Shown here in pieces: positions 7,704 to 16,159 of a DNA stretch of 32,109 bases; within the stretch, counting starts at the first letter, position 1, and each line of letters starts with the position of its first letter. The notes under the pieces are model-generated. The model was not told where the DNA came from. It made no database searches and saw nothing but the letters and a program-made list of their open reading frames with translations. The DNA comes from JBCBJZ01 sp038522635 (GTDB lineage: Bacteria > Pseudomonadota > Alphaproteobacteria > Rhizobiales > Hyphomicrobiaceae). Both the position numbers and the translations under genes were made by a program. The stretch covers positions 1 to 32,109 of the forward strand of contig JBCBJZ010000022.1 of the NCBI GenBank assembly GCA_038522635.1, in the 5' to 3' direction.

Positions 7704-8906
7704 CTAACGCTGGCCGCCAGCCTGCGCAAAGCGCTCCAGGTCCGTGGCGGCCGCTAACGTGGCTGTACCGATGTGGCGCGCCATCTTAAGCGGTACGCCA
7801 AGGTCGATCAGCGGATTGGAGGGTTGCCCGGACGCGAACGGATCGATGCGGCTCGCGATGATCTCATCAACGATCAGCAGCGCGCGCGACAGATGACGCT
7901 TGACGGTGCGGGCGGCCTGCGGCGTCAGCGTGGCGAGCTTGGTCTCCACGTAAAGCGAGTGCAGGGCCACAATGTTGGCGCGCATCACAACCAGCGCCAG
8001 GCCGCTGCGCTGGAACGGCGGCTCAAGCCGGGGACGGCGCGGCCGCGTGAGGCCAAGGCTACGCGCGAGGCGGTCGTCGCGCACCTGGCGCAGACCGGCA
8101 TCGAAGAGTTGGATCAAGCGGTGCGTGGTCCGCGCATGACGGCCACTTGCGTTCGTTGTGCTGTTGCGCCAGGCCAGCGCGCCCACAGCGCCTGGCTGTC
8201 CAGGCTGCCATTGGCGCAACCGTGCGGCGGCGACCTGCGCGACATGATCGGCAACACCACGCGCATAGGCGCACGATGCGGGGCTGCTGGGCCGCAAGCG
8301 CGGCGTAGCACCTCCAGCGCGTGCTGCGAACAACACGACTTCAAGCGCGCTCAGGCTGCGCAGCGATCGACCGAGCATTCGGATGTCAGCGAGGTTCAAG
8401 CGGCGCGCGGCGCGTGCTTCAAGCAGGCGTTCGACCTTTTGCGCCAAACCGGGCGCCGGCCAAACGATCAGGCGCCCGCTGCGCCCAGTCACGCCAGGAC
8501 GCGGTGCTTGTGGCCGCCAATGCTCAAGGCCGGCATGCGCACGAACGATCTGCGTGAACGCTTCCGTGATGTGCTCGGCGTTCGTGGTGTGCCACGTCTG
8601 GCAAGGCACCGCGAGCGCCTGTTGCAGGGCCCGCCCGGCGGCCGCAAACGCCCGATGACGCGGCGCGCTATGCGCGGTGAGCGCGAGCGCGGCGATGGCT
8701 TGATCATCCGCTGTGGCGTCCGCGGGCTTGAGCGCCTTGGTCTGGGCCTCGGTCTCAATTCGGGCCCCAGTCCCAGCCCCAGTTTGGGCCTGCACCGGCA
8801 GCGTGAACAGCGCCAGCGCGAGGCTCGCCGTCAGCCACCCGGCCGCCATAAACAATGTTTCAACCGAAGTCGTTTGAGCCCGCCCGCATGCCTCGCGTCG
8901 CTGCAT
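7704..8906 (-). CDS. Exported imelysin-like (peptidase M75 family) protein
   Basis: 400 residues from the ATG at 8906, which has an AGGAC ribosome-site-like stretch just upstream. The frame is open 240 bases further, but this start gives a proper signal peptide (basic start, hydrophobic about 19-37, cleavage near VQA-QT). Imelysin-type motifs are present in order: RLIVWPAPGLAQKVERLL (RxxFWPD-like), then SLSALEVVLFAA (GxxALExLLF-like), CAYARGVADHVAQVA, and RSGLALVVMRANIVALHSLY. Imelysin family proteins sit in the periplasm or outer membrane and several are iron-regulated. The GxHxxE metal motif is not present, so peptidase activity is doubtful. No iron-transport genes are adjacent, unlike typical imelysin operons. 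The opposite-strand frame over the same region lacks recognisable motifs. Confidence 0.7.
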   Translation of the reverse strand: MQRREACGRAQTTSVETLFMAAGWLTASLALALFTLPVQAQTGAGTGARIETEAQTKALKPADATADDQAIAALALTAHSAPRHRAFAAAGRALQQALAVPCQTWHTTNAEHITEAFTQIVRAHAGLEHWRPQAPRPGVTGRSGRLIVWPAPGLAQKVERLLEARAARRLNLADIRMLGRSLRSLSALEVVLFAARAGGATPRLRPSSPASCAYARGVADHVAQVAAARLRQWQPGQPGAVGALAWRNSTTNASGRHARTTHRLIQLFDAGLRQVRDDRLARSLGLTRPRRPRLEPPFQRSGLALVVMRANIVALHSLYVETKLATLTPQAARTVKRHLSRALLIVDEIIASRIDPFASGQPSNPLIDLGVPLKMARHIGTATLAAATDLERFAQAGGQR

Positions 8907-9003
8907 CGTCCTGTCCCCATTCAAACGCCACGCCAAGCGGCGCTTGAGGGTCTCTAGCAGCAACGTGGCGGCAGCACGGCTCCAGTTGCGCGCCATGCCC
9001 GCA

Positions 9004-9033
9004 ATTAACAGGGGCCCACTATTAACAGGGGCC
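9004..9033. repeat. Two 13-base direct repeats
   Basis: ATTAACAGGGGCC occurs at 9004-9016 and 9021-9033. More GGGCCC-type words follow up to about 9066, so the segment is internally repetitive and can fold. It lies in the 285-base gap between the imelysin-like gene start and the tRNA gene. I see no gene in this gap. Confidence 0.55.
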
Positions 9034-9191
9034 GCCATGAAAAGGGCCCCACAACCATCGGGCCCCCGCAACCAACAGACGCCGCGTGCCACAAACGGCG
9101 GCAAACGAGGCGACCCGATGCGCAAACGGCCACGCGCAATTGACAACCGCCAGTCGGCACACTACGCCCTTCATCTCAGCCGATCGGCTGT

Positions 9192-9278
<87 letters not shown>

Positions 9279-9322
9279 TCTTTAGGGTCGGCGGCCCCAC
9301 AACATCACGGATACCTGCCCCG

Positions 9323-9940
9323 ATGGTCCAGAACATCCATCTCCACCGGGGTGACCTGCCAGCGGACGTCGCGTTCGAAGGCGACATCGCCGTCGACACT
9401 GAGACGCGCGGCTTGAAACCTCACCGTGATCGGCTTTGCGTGGTTCAACTTTCCGATGGCAGCGGCACCGCGCACCTGGTGCAATTCGACGGCGAAACCT
9501 GGGATGCGCCCCATCTCATCGCCCTGCTCAGCGACCCTGCGCGCACGAAGATCTTTCATTACGCACGCTTCGATGTGGCGATCCTGAGCTGGTACCTGGG
9601 CATCGAGACCGCGCCGTTGTTCTGCACCAAGATCGCTTCCAAGCTCGTGCGCACCTACACCGACCGGCATGGCCTTAAGGATCTTTGCGCTGAACTGTTG
9701 CAGGTGGAATTGTCCAAGCAGCAGCAAAGCTCGGATTGGGCTGCGGCGACGCTCAGCCAGCAACAACAGGCCTACGCCGCATCCGACGTGCTGCATTTGC
9801 ATCGCCTGCGCGACCACTTGACCGGGATGCTTGAGCGGGAGGGACGCATGCACCTGGCGCAAGCGGCGTTCGATTTCCTGCCGGTGCGCGCTGAACTCGA
9901 TCTCGCCGGCTTCGACGACATGGACATTTTTTCCCACTGA
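9323..9940 (+). CDS. rnd: Ribonuclease D, short form (DEDDy 3'-5' exonuclease)
   Basis: 205 residues. The ATG at 9323 gives the usual start, with HLHRGDLP close to the N terminus. The frame remains open upstream through the tRNA gene, which cannot be coding. DEDDy exonuclease motifs: I is AVDTETRGL (Asp25, Glu27), II is FHYARFDVA, III is YAASDVLHL with the Tyr and Asp. It trims 3' ends of tRNA precursors and other small RNAs in the cytoplasm. It lacks the HRDC domains of E. coli RNase D, as is usual in alphaproteobacteria, so it is exonuclease domain only. It begins 44 bases after tRNA-Leu and leads into the lpt-rpoN block, a conserved order in Hyphomicrobiales. Confidence 0.93.
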   Translation: MVQNIHLHRGDLPADVAFEGDIAVDTETRGLKPHRDRLCVVQLSDGSGTAHLVQFDGETWDAPHLIALLSDPARTKIFHYARFDVAILSWYLGIETAPLFCTKIASKLVRTYTDRHGLKDLCAELLQVELSKQQQSSDWAAATLSQQQQAYAASDVLHLHRLRDHLTGMLEREGRMHLAQAAFDFLPVRAELDLAGFDDMDIFSH

Positions 9941-10141
9941 CGTCAGTGTTGCAGCGCAGCATCGCGCGCCAACGATCGGCCGGGGGCGACGGTAAGGCCG
10001 TAATGGGGCCGCGATTGGCAGGCACCCCGTGGGTGCTAGATCATCTTTGGGCGCAAAGGCGCGGCCTAAGTGTTTGAGCCGGTGATTCGCATTTTGCGCC
10101 CGTTGCTCGAAACGAACGCCTTGCAGGCCGCTGAGCCGAAC

Positions 10142-12133
10142 ATGACCAAGACCGCTCACCAGACAGACCAGGCGCTGACGCCTTCGCGCGAGCAAGCCCC
10201 GGAGCGTTCCGCCAAGCCCACCCAGGCAAAAGCGTTGCGCCGCGCGCGTTGGCACACGGCCTACGTTCGCATCTTGCGGATCGGCCTGCCGTTGAGCGTC
10301 GTCGCGCTGGCCGGGCTCTACGCGTGGTCTTTCGAGAGCCGAAGCGGCCAGGCCGAAGCGCGGTTCACCCCCGGCACCCTCACCGTGACACCTGAGGGGT
10401 TCGCCATGGACAAGCCGACCTTCACCGGCTTCATGCGCGATGGCGCCCGCTACAAGGTGGTTGCCGGCAAAGCCTTCCCCAACCTGCGCAAACCCAATCA
10501 GATCAAGCTGCAAGCGATCCGCGCCGATCTCGTGCAGAAGGGCGGACGCACGCTCAAACTGACGGCGCGGCGTGGCTTCTTCGATAACACCGCACGCGTG
10601 CTCGATCTCTACGAGCGCATCGATATCGTCGGTGCTGATGGGCTGCGTGCGGCGATGACGGATGCAAAGATCCTAATCAAGGAGCAGCGCATCATTTCCG
10701 ATAAGCCTGTGTTCGCGATGATGGAGACGGGCTCGATCCGCGCCAACGCGATGGTGCTGGAGCCAAAAGTACGGCGCGGCGTCTTCAAGAATTCGGTGCT
10801 CGTGCGGCTGAAGCCTAACGATGGGGCCGGCTTTGGCGGCGCACAGGGCCAGCCGATCGACGTCAGTGCGCGCACGCTCTTCGTTGACGACAAAGCGAAG
10901 GCCGCGCGGTTTGAGCAAAGCGTGACGGCCCGCCAGGGCGATAACGTGCTGACAGCGGCTGAACTCGATGTGCGCTACGAGGGAGAAGCGACGTTGCCGG
11001 GCACCGCGCCCCAGGCGCCACCTCGCAACGGTGGTGCCGCGCCGGAACCGACGCCCTCGCAACTGACCTCGCTGTTCGCCAACGGCGGCGTGGTTATCGA
11101 TGGCGGCAGCACCCGCCGTGTCAGTGCCGATGCCGCACGCTTCAACGTCAAGGACGACACCGCGCTGTTGACCGGCAAAGTTGTACTTGTACAAGGCCGC
11201 AACCGTCTATCTGGCGGACGCCTGCGCATCGATCGTCGTGCGGGGCGCAGCACGCTTGATACGCCTGCCGTGCAGGGCCGTCCGGCAGGTCGTATTTCGA
11301 CGCTGTTTTTCCAGGACGCCCCGCGTGGGCGCAACAAGGCCAAACGCTCACGCGAAGGCCGTGCCGCACCGATCCGCTTTCGTTCTGACCCGAACGCCCC
11401 GATCACCATCGATGCAGCCCTGCTGCGGCTCAACGACAAGGCCAAGGCCGCCGTCTTCAGCGGTAACGTGAAAGCGCAACAGGGGCGGTTGTCGATACAG
11501 ACGGTCGCGCTTTTCGTCTCCTACAGCGGCGATACGGGCCTTGCGCTGAAGCCCCGCGGGGGCGGCAAAGCCAAGGCGCCGCCAACGCAATTGACCAAGA
11601 TCGAAGCGCGCAAAAAGGTCGTCGTGCGCTCTGCAGACGGGCAAACGGCCACCGGTGATTGGGCCACGTTCGATGTGCGCGCCAACACGCTTGTGATGGG
11701 CGGCAACGTCACGTTGGTGCAGGGCAAAACGGTGCTGCAGGGCGAGAAGCTGCTGGCCGATCTAACCACCGGCGAGACACGGCTTGTGCGCAACCGCGCG
11801 GTGACATCGCGGCAGCCTTTCAAGGCGCAGGCGCTCAACCGGATCAAGGACCCCAGCAAACGGGGTTGTCCGCCCGGTCGCATGTGCGGCCTCTTCTATC
11901 CAGGCCAACTGCAGGACGCGCTTGGCGGGACCAAAAAGCCCGGCAAGGCGCAGCGTCAACGCAATGGCCGCCCGAACACACGCCGTTCACCACGCCGATC
12001 TCCTGGACGTTCTCCGGGCCAACGTCGCAACGGTCCTTCGCCGGTGGAGGATTGGCAGACCAACGCACGCCCGAACGCCGGGGTGACGCCGGCCTGGAAG
12101 CCCTCGACCAGCGCTAGCCCGCCGATCCGGTAA
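10142..12133 (+). CDS. lptC: LptC-LptA-LptA fusion, lipopolysaccharide transport bridge protein
   Basis: 663 residues from the ATG at 10142; a GTG at 10070 would add 24 residues and has AAAGGCG upstream, so the start is open. A basic cytoplasmic tail is followed by one membrane helix (about 44-64). The LptC-like periplasmic domain (about 65-235) includes TARRGFFDNTARVLDLYE and MDKPTFTGFMRDG. Two LptA/OstA-like units follow, about 239-372 and 421-548. They share the pattern DKAKAA-F-x2-V-A-QG and later LVQG near their ends, so they look like an internal duplication. The C-terminal 100 residues include GCPPGRMCGLFYPGQ and a basic Arg/Pro-rich tail. LptC and LptA carry lipopolysaccharide from the inner membrane LptBFG pump to LptD. 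Here both are one chain, directly before lptB. lptF and lptG are not in the window. Confidence 0.85.
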   Translation: MTKTAHQTDQALTPSREQAPERSAKPTQAKALRRARWHTAYVRILRIGLPLSVVALAGLYAWSFESRSGQAEARFTPGTLTVTPEGFAMDKPTFTGFMRDGARYKVVAGKAFPNLRKPNQIKLQAIRADLVQKGGRTLKLTARRGFFDNTARVLDLYERIDIVGADGLRAAMTDAKILIKEQRIISDKPVFAMMETGSIRANAMVLEPKVRRGVFKNSVLVRLKPNDGAGFGGAQGQPIDVSARTLFVDDKAKAARFEQSVTARQGDNVLTAAELDVRYEGEATLPGTAPQAPPRNGGAAPEPTPSQLTSLFANGGVVIDGGSTRRVSADAARFNVKDDTALLTGKVVLVQGRNRLSGGRLRIDRRAGRSTLDTPAVQGRPAGRISTLFFQDAPRGRNKAKRSREGRAAPIRFRSDPNAPITIDAALLRLNDKAKAAVFSGNVKAQQGRLSIQTVALFVSYSGDTGLALKPRGGGKAKAPPTQLTKIEARKKVVVRSADGQTATGDWATFDVRANTLVMGGNVTLVQGKTVLQGEKLLADLTTGETRLVRNRAVTSRQPFKAQALNRIKDPSKRGCPPGRMCGLFYPGQLQDALGGTKKPGKAQRQRNGRPNTRRSPRRSPGRSPGQRRNGPSPVEDWQTNARPNAGVTPAWKPSTSASPPIR

Positions 12134-12323
12134 CGCTCAACGACTGGAAATGGCACGACCGAACGCGAAAGAGGGACGGCCGGACCATGACCCAGAGGTG
12201 CCGTAGAGCGTGCGGCGCTTCGGCCCCTTCGTCGCTTTTCCTTGATGCGGCCGAACTTTAGCATCACGTCTGAGCCGACGCGCAAAGCTGTACGAGCCCC
12301 GCCAACTGAGACCCGCCGACGCC

Positions 12324-13550
12324 ATGAAGCTCTTCGCCTTTGGACAGCGCCGCAAAGACGCCAACGCCTCCGCGCCTCAGGCGCCGGAACAGCAGGCCCC
12401 ACAGGAACGCGCCTCCCCGGAACGCGCCTCCCCGGAGCTGGGCTCCCAGCTGGGCCCGCCGCCAACGCAGGGCTTCGGCGACGCGTACCATCAAGCCGGT
12501 GGCGCCACCCACGCTCCCCAGGTCCCGCACGCTCCACACGCTCCCGACCCGTACGCCTACCCCGCACAAGCCGACCCTTACACGAGCCCGCCCACGTTGG
12601 CTGGATCACCGCAAGCCGCGTACCCGACCACGCCGCCCCCGGCGCCCGGCTTCGAGCCGCCCCACCAGGGCATCGATCCGTCCTACGCGTACCCCACGCA
12701 GCAACCGCAGCAGGGCACCGCATCGCCTGTCCCACATCCTTCCACGCAGACACCGACGCCGCAGCCGCAGCCACACCAAGCCTACGGACAAACGTCACAC
12801 CTTGCGCCACTCCCCACGATCTACCCGGGCGAAGGATGGCTTACCGCGCACGACATCAAGAAATCCTACGGCCGCAAGAACGTCGTCAAAGGCGTATCGC
12901 TCGCCGTCGGTCGCGGTGAATCGGTCGGCCTGCTTGGACCCAACGGCGCCGGCAAAACCACCATTTTCTACATGGTCACCGGCCTCGTACCGATTGATGC
13001 CGGCTCGATCTACATTGATGGCAGCAATATCTCGCGCCTGCCGATGTACCGTCGCGCCCGCCTCGGGATCGGCTATCTGCCGCAGGAACAGTCCATCTTC
13101 CGTGGGATGACGGTCGAACAAAACATCATGGCCGTGCTCGAACTGGTGGAGCCCAACCGCCGGGTGCGCCGCGAGCAGTTGGACCGCCTGCTGGAAGAGT
13201 TTCAGATCACGCGCCTTCGCAAGTCGCCCTCGATCGCGCTATCGGGCGGGGAGCGGCGGCGTTGCGAAATCGCCCGCGCGCTTGCAAGCCGCCCCAACTT
13301 CATCCTGCTCGATGAGCCTTTCGCCGGCGTTGACCCGATCGCGGTTGGCGACATCCAGCAGTTGGTCCGCCATCTCACCCAGCGCGGCATCGGCGTCCTC
13401 ATCACGGACCATAACGTGCGTGAAACCTTGAGCCTGATCGACCGGGCTTATATCATCATCGATGGTCAGGTTCTGACGACCGGTAACCCTACGGAAATCA
13501 TAAACAATGAAGAGGTGCGCCGACGCTATCTGGGCAACACGTTCGGTTAA
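12324..13550 (+). CDS. lptB: LPS export ABC transporter ATPase LptB with proline-rich N-terminal extension
   Basis: 408 residues; canonical LptB is about 240. Residues 1-165 are low-complexity, rich in Pro, Ala, Gln and Tyr, with a tandem ERASP pair encoded by two exact 15-base repeats (12404-12433). The ATPase starts near residue 169 (WLTAHDIKKSYG). It has Walker A GPNGAGKTT (205-213), signature LSGGERRR (from 306), Walker B FILLDEPFAGVDP and H-loop ITDHN. LptB hydrolyses ATP in the cytoplasm to drive lipopolysaccharide extraction by LptFG. The start MKLFAFGQRRK is the only sensible ATG; no internal Met lies before the ATPase core. It follows the LptC/LptA gene by 190 bases and precedes rpoN by 88. 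The tail's role is unknown. Confidence 0.94.
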   Translation: MKLFAFGQRRKDANASAPQAPEQQAPQERASPERASPELGSQLGPPPTQGFGDAYHQAGGATHAPQVPHAPHAPDPYAYPAQADPYTSPPTLAGSPQAAYPTTPPPAPGFEPPHQGIDPSYAYPTQQPQQGTASPVPHPSTQTPTPQPQPHQAYGQTSHLAPLPTIYPGEGWLTAHDIKKSYGRKNVVKGVSLAVGRGESVGLLGPNGAGKTTIFYMVTGLVPIDAGSIYIDGSNISRLPMYRRARLGIGYLPQEQSIFRGMTVEQNIMAVLELVEPNRRVRREQLDRLLEEFQITRLRKSPSIALSGGERRRCEIARALASRPNFILLDEPFAGVDPIAVGDIQQLVRHLTQRGIGVLITDHNVRETLSLIDRAYIIIDGQVLTTGNPTEIINNEEVRRRYLGNTFG

Positions 13551-13579
13551 TGGCACCCGCCTTACGCTGCCCTCGCAAT

Positions 13580-13623
13580 CGCCCATGGGTGAGGGGCGCC
13601 CGTGCGCCCATGGGTGAGGGGCG
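13580..13623. repeat. Perfect 19-base direct repeat upstream of rpoN
   Basis: CGCCCATGGGTGAGGGGCG occurs at 13580-13598 and again at 13605-13623, 25 bases apart start to start. Each copy contains the palindrome CCCATGGG. The pair fills most of the 88-base gap between lptB and rpoN, ending 15 bases before the rpoN ATG, and the second copy abuts the GGAAGGGG ribosome site. It may be a control site for rpoN or a recent local duplication. Confidence 0.75.
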
Positions 13624-13638
13624 GAAGGGGTCTGCGTA

Positions 13639-15192
13639 ATGGCGATTTCGGCACGGCTTGAGCTGCGACAGAGCCAGCAACTGGTGATGACACCTCAGTT
13701 GCAGCAGGCCATCCGCCTTTTGCAACTGTCGAACCTCGAGCTGAACGAGTTCGTCGACGCCGAGCTGGAGCGCAACCCGCTCCTTGAGCGCGAGGTCGAG
13801 GAGCCGCTGCCGACAAGCGGCGTCGATCAACTGCCTTCCAAAGACACCGGCGAGAGCGCGGCGGAACGTGATGGCCTGAGCGATCTGGCGCTCGGCGCAC
13901 CCAGCAACGATGCATCCCAGGCGCTCGATACCGATTTCGAAAGCGCCTATCCCGAAGAGGCGCCGGTCGACTACGCGCCCTCGCCCAGCGGCGATGGCCT
14001 TGCCAGTGGTGATAGCTGGGCGAGCCTACGCCAGCGCGGCAACGGCCCGATCGATGGCGATGCTGACCTTGAAGCCTACGTCAGCGAGATGCCGTCCTTA
14101 CGCGACCATCTGCTGGCGCAGTTGAACCTCGCAACCGCGGTCCCGGCCGAGCGGCTGATCGCACAGCACATCATCGATATGGTCGATGAGGCGGGCTATG
14201 TGCGCGGCGATCTTGCGGCCTTGACGGAGCGGCTTGGCGCAACGGACACGATGGTCGAAAGCGTGCTTGCGCTGCTGCAGACGTTTGAACCGACGGGCGT
14301 GTGTGCGCGCTGGCTTGGCGAGTGCCTTGCCCTTCAGTTGCGCGAAGCCAACCGCTACGATCCGCAGATCGCAGGCCTGCTAGAAAACCTCGACATGCTG
14401 GCCGGCCACAACCTGGCCGGGCTTCGCCGCAAGCTCGACATCGACGCCACCGAGCTGGCCGACATGATCAACGAGATCAAGGGCCTCAATCCTAAACCAG
14501 GGCTCGAGTTCGGCACGGTCGCGGTGCAGCCGGTGGTGCCTGATGTGATGGTGCGTGCCGCCGAAGACGGGAGCTGGCGCGTCGAACTGAACACCGAGAC
14601 CCTGCCCCGCGTCCTGGTCAACCGCAGCTACTACACCACCGTCTCGAAGCACACGCGCAGCGCCAACGACAAAGAGTATCTCGTCGATTGCCTGCAAACC
14701 GCAAACTGGCTCACCAAGAGCCTTGATCAGCGCGCCCGCACCATTTTGCGCGTGGCAGAAGAGATCGTGCGTCAGCAGGACGGCTTCCTGACGCACGGGG
14801 TGCAATATTTGCGCCCGTTAAACCTGAAAACGGTTGCTGATGCCATCTCGATGCATGAATCGACGGTCAGCCGCGTCACGTCGAACAAGTACATGGCGAC
14901 GAGCCGCGGCATCTTCGAACTGAAGTATTTCTTCACGTCCGCTATCGCATCGGCCGGTGATGGCGAAGCCCACTCGTCCGAAGCGGTCCGCCATCGCATC
15001 CGTCAGCTGATCGATGCCGAAGCACCGGCGGCGGTCCTTTCAGACGACAAGCTCGTTGAAAAGCTCAAGGCCGACGGGATCGACATCGCGCGGCGCACGG
15101 TCGCCAAGTACCGCGAGAGCATGCGCATCCCCTCATCGGTTCAGCGGCGGCGCGAAAAGAAGATGCAAGCGCAGGTCGCCGCCAGCGTTTAG
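13639..15192 (+). CDS. rpoN: RNA polymerase sigma-54 factor
   Basis: 517 residues, normal length. Region I is the Gln/Leu-rich activator-interacting segment (LRQSQQLVMTPQLQQAIRLL, about 8-27) ending in ELERNPLLE. An acidic region II (about 55-150) follows, then the core-binding domain. Region III has the helix-turn-helix (LKTVADAISMHESTVSRVT) and the RpoN box ARRTVAKYRE (484-493), which contacts the -24 element. Sigma-54 directs transcription of nitrogen, carbon and other regulons with AAA+ activators. The ATG at 13639 follows GGAAGGGG. The usual downstream gene for the hibernation factor (hpf) is not here; a rhomboid protease gene follows 262 bases later. Confidence 0.97.
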   Translation: MAISARLELRQSQQLVMTPQLQQAIRLLQLSNLELNEFVDAELERNPLLEREVEEPLPTSGVDQLPSKDTGESAAERDGLSDLALGAPSNDASQALDTDFESAYPEEAPVDYAPSPSGDGLASGDSWASLRQRGNGPIDGDADLEAYVSEMPSLRDHLLAQLNLATAVPAERLIAQHIIDMVDEAGYVRGDLAALTERLGATDTMVESVLALLQTFEPTGVCARWLGECLALQLREANRYDPQIAGLLENLDMLAGHNLAGLRRKLDIDATELADMINEIKGLNPKPGLEFGTVAVQPVVPDVMVRAAEDGSWRVELNTETLPRVLVNRSYYTTVSKHTRSANDKEYLVDCLQTANWLTKSLDQRARTILRVAEEIVRQQDGFLTHGVQYLRPLNLKTVADAISMHESTVSRVTSNKYMATSRGIFELKYFFTSAIASAGDGEAHSSEAVRHRIRQLIDAEAPAAVLSDDKLVEKLKADGIDIARRTVAKYRESMRIPSSVQRRREKKMQAQVAASV

Positions 15193-15454
15193 GGCGTGAG
15201 CGTCCCGCCGGAACGGATAGAAGACCGCATGGCTCGCTCGCGACTAAAGATGCAGCTTGTCTCCTGCCCCCTTGTTGTTGCCGCTTACGCGTGCTGAAAG
15301 TCTGCGCATGCCGTGATGCGCGCCGGGCCGCGCCCACAGGCCGTTGTGCGCACGCTACCGCTTGCGCCAGGCCGCCACTTGCTAACGCGCTTCCATCGCC
15401 CCTCGGCCATTCAAGCGGCCCCGCCCCCTTGACGCAACACAGGTACGTTCAGCC

Positions 15455-16138
15455 TTGTTTCTGCCCATCCACGACGCCAACAGCCTCAAACGGATCGAAT
15501 TTCAGTACGTCACCGTGCTGTTGATCCTCGCCAACGTCATCGTCTTCGTGATGACCCAGATCCCGGCCGGCGAACGCTTGATCGCAAGCTTCAGCGTGAT
15601 CCCGCGCGAGTTAATCGGCGTCAACTATCTCGGTCCAGCCAACGGGCCCAACGACGTGTTGCCGATCGCCGAAGGCTTCACGATGCTGAGCTACATGTTC
15701 CTGCACTCCGACATCTTTCATCTTGTCGGCAACATGCTGTTCTTGTGGGTGTTCGGCGACAACGTCGAAGACGCGATGGGCCATCTGACGTTCGCTTGCT
15801 TTTACCTGCTGTGCGGGGTGTTCGCGGGGCTCGCCCACGCGTGGATGCTGCCCACATCCTCAATCCCGATGATCGGCGCCAGTGGCGCGACCGCCGGGGT
15901 GATCGCCGCCTACCTGATGTTGCATCCGCGGGTGAACGTCTGGGTGCTGGTGATGAAGTTCGTACCGGTGCAGGTCTCGGCGGCCATCGCACTCGGGTTC
16001 TGGGTTGGCTGGCAGATCGTGATGGTGCTGCTGCCGCAGGTAGGTCCGGTGGCGTGGTGGGCGCATGTGGGCGGGTTGGCCGCTGGCGCGGTGCTGGTGC
16101 TGTTCCTGCGCCGGCGGGGCGTGCCGCTGTTCAGCTAG
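15455..16138 (+). CDS. Rhomboid family intramembrane serine protease
   Basis: 227 residues from a TTG at 15455. Relatives begin with MFxPxxDxNxLK-like residues, which this start restores. Six hydrophobic segments are visible. Motifs: SYMFLHSDIFHLVGNMLFLW (the HxxxxHxxxN stretch in helix 2), the catalytic Ser143 in IGASGATAGV, and the catalytic His204 in WWAHVGGLAAG. Rhomboids cut transmembrane helices of substrate proteins within the inner membrane. The substrate is unknown. The gene is convergent with uup, with only 21 bases between the stops. TTG and no strong ribosome site suggest modest expression. Confidence 0.93.
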   Translation: MFLPIHDANSLKRIEFQYVTVLLILANVIVFVMTQIPAGERLIASFSVIPRELIGVNYLGPANGPNDVLPIAEGFTMLSYMFLHSDIFHLVGNMLFLWVFGDNVEDAMGHLTFACFYLLCGVFAGLAHAWMLPTSSIPMIGASGATAGVIAAYLMLHPRVNVWVLVMKFVPVQVSAAIALGFWVGWQIVMVLLPQVGPVAWWAHVGGLAAGAVLVLFLRRRGVPLFS

Positions 16139-16159
16139 AGCATCGGGTGCGTTTGTCGC

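Noticed and set aside
7773..8957. 394-residue plus-strand open frame opposite the imelysin-like gene
   Set aside because: No family motif, Arg/Gln/His-rich composition typical of GC-rich antisense frames; the minus strand has ordered imelysin motifs and a signal peptide.
13551..13566. Sigma-54-like promoter before rpoN (TGGCAC, five bases, TTAC)
   Set aside because: The -24 half fits, but the invariant GC of the -12 element is AC here, and the site overlaps the lptB end. Not enough to claim autoregulation.
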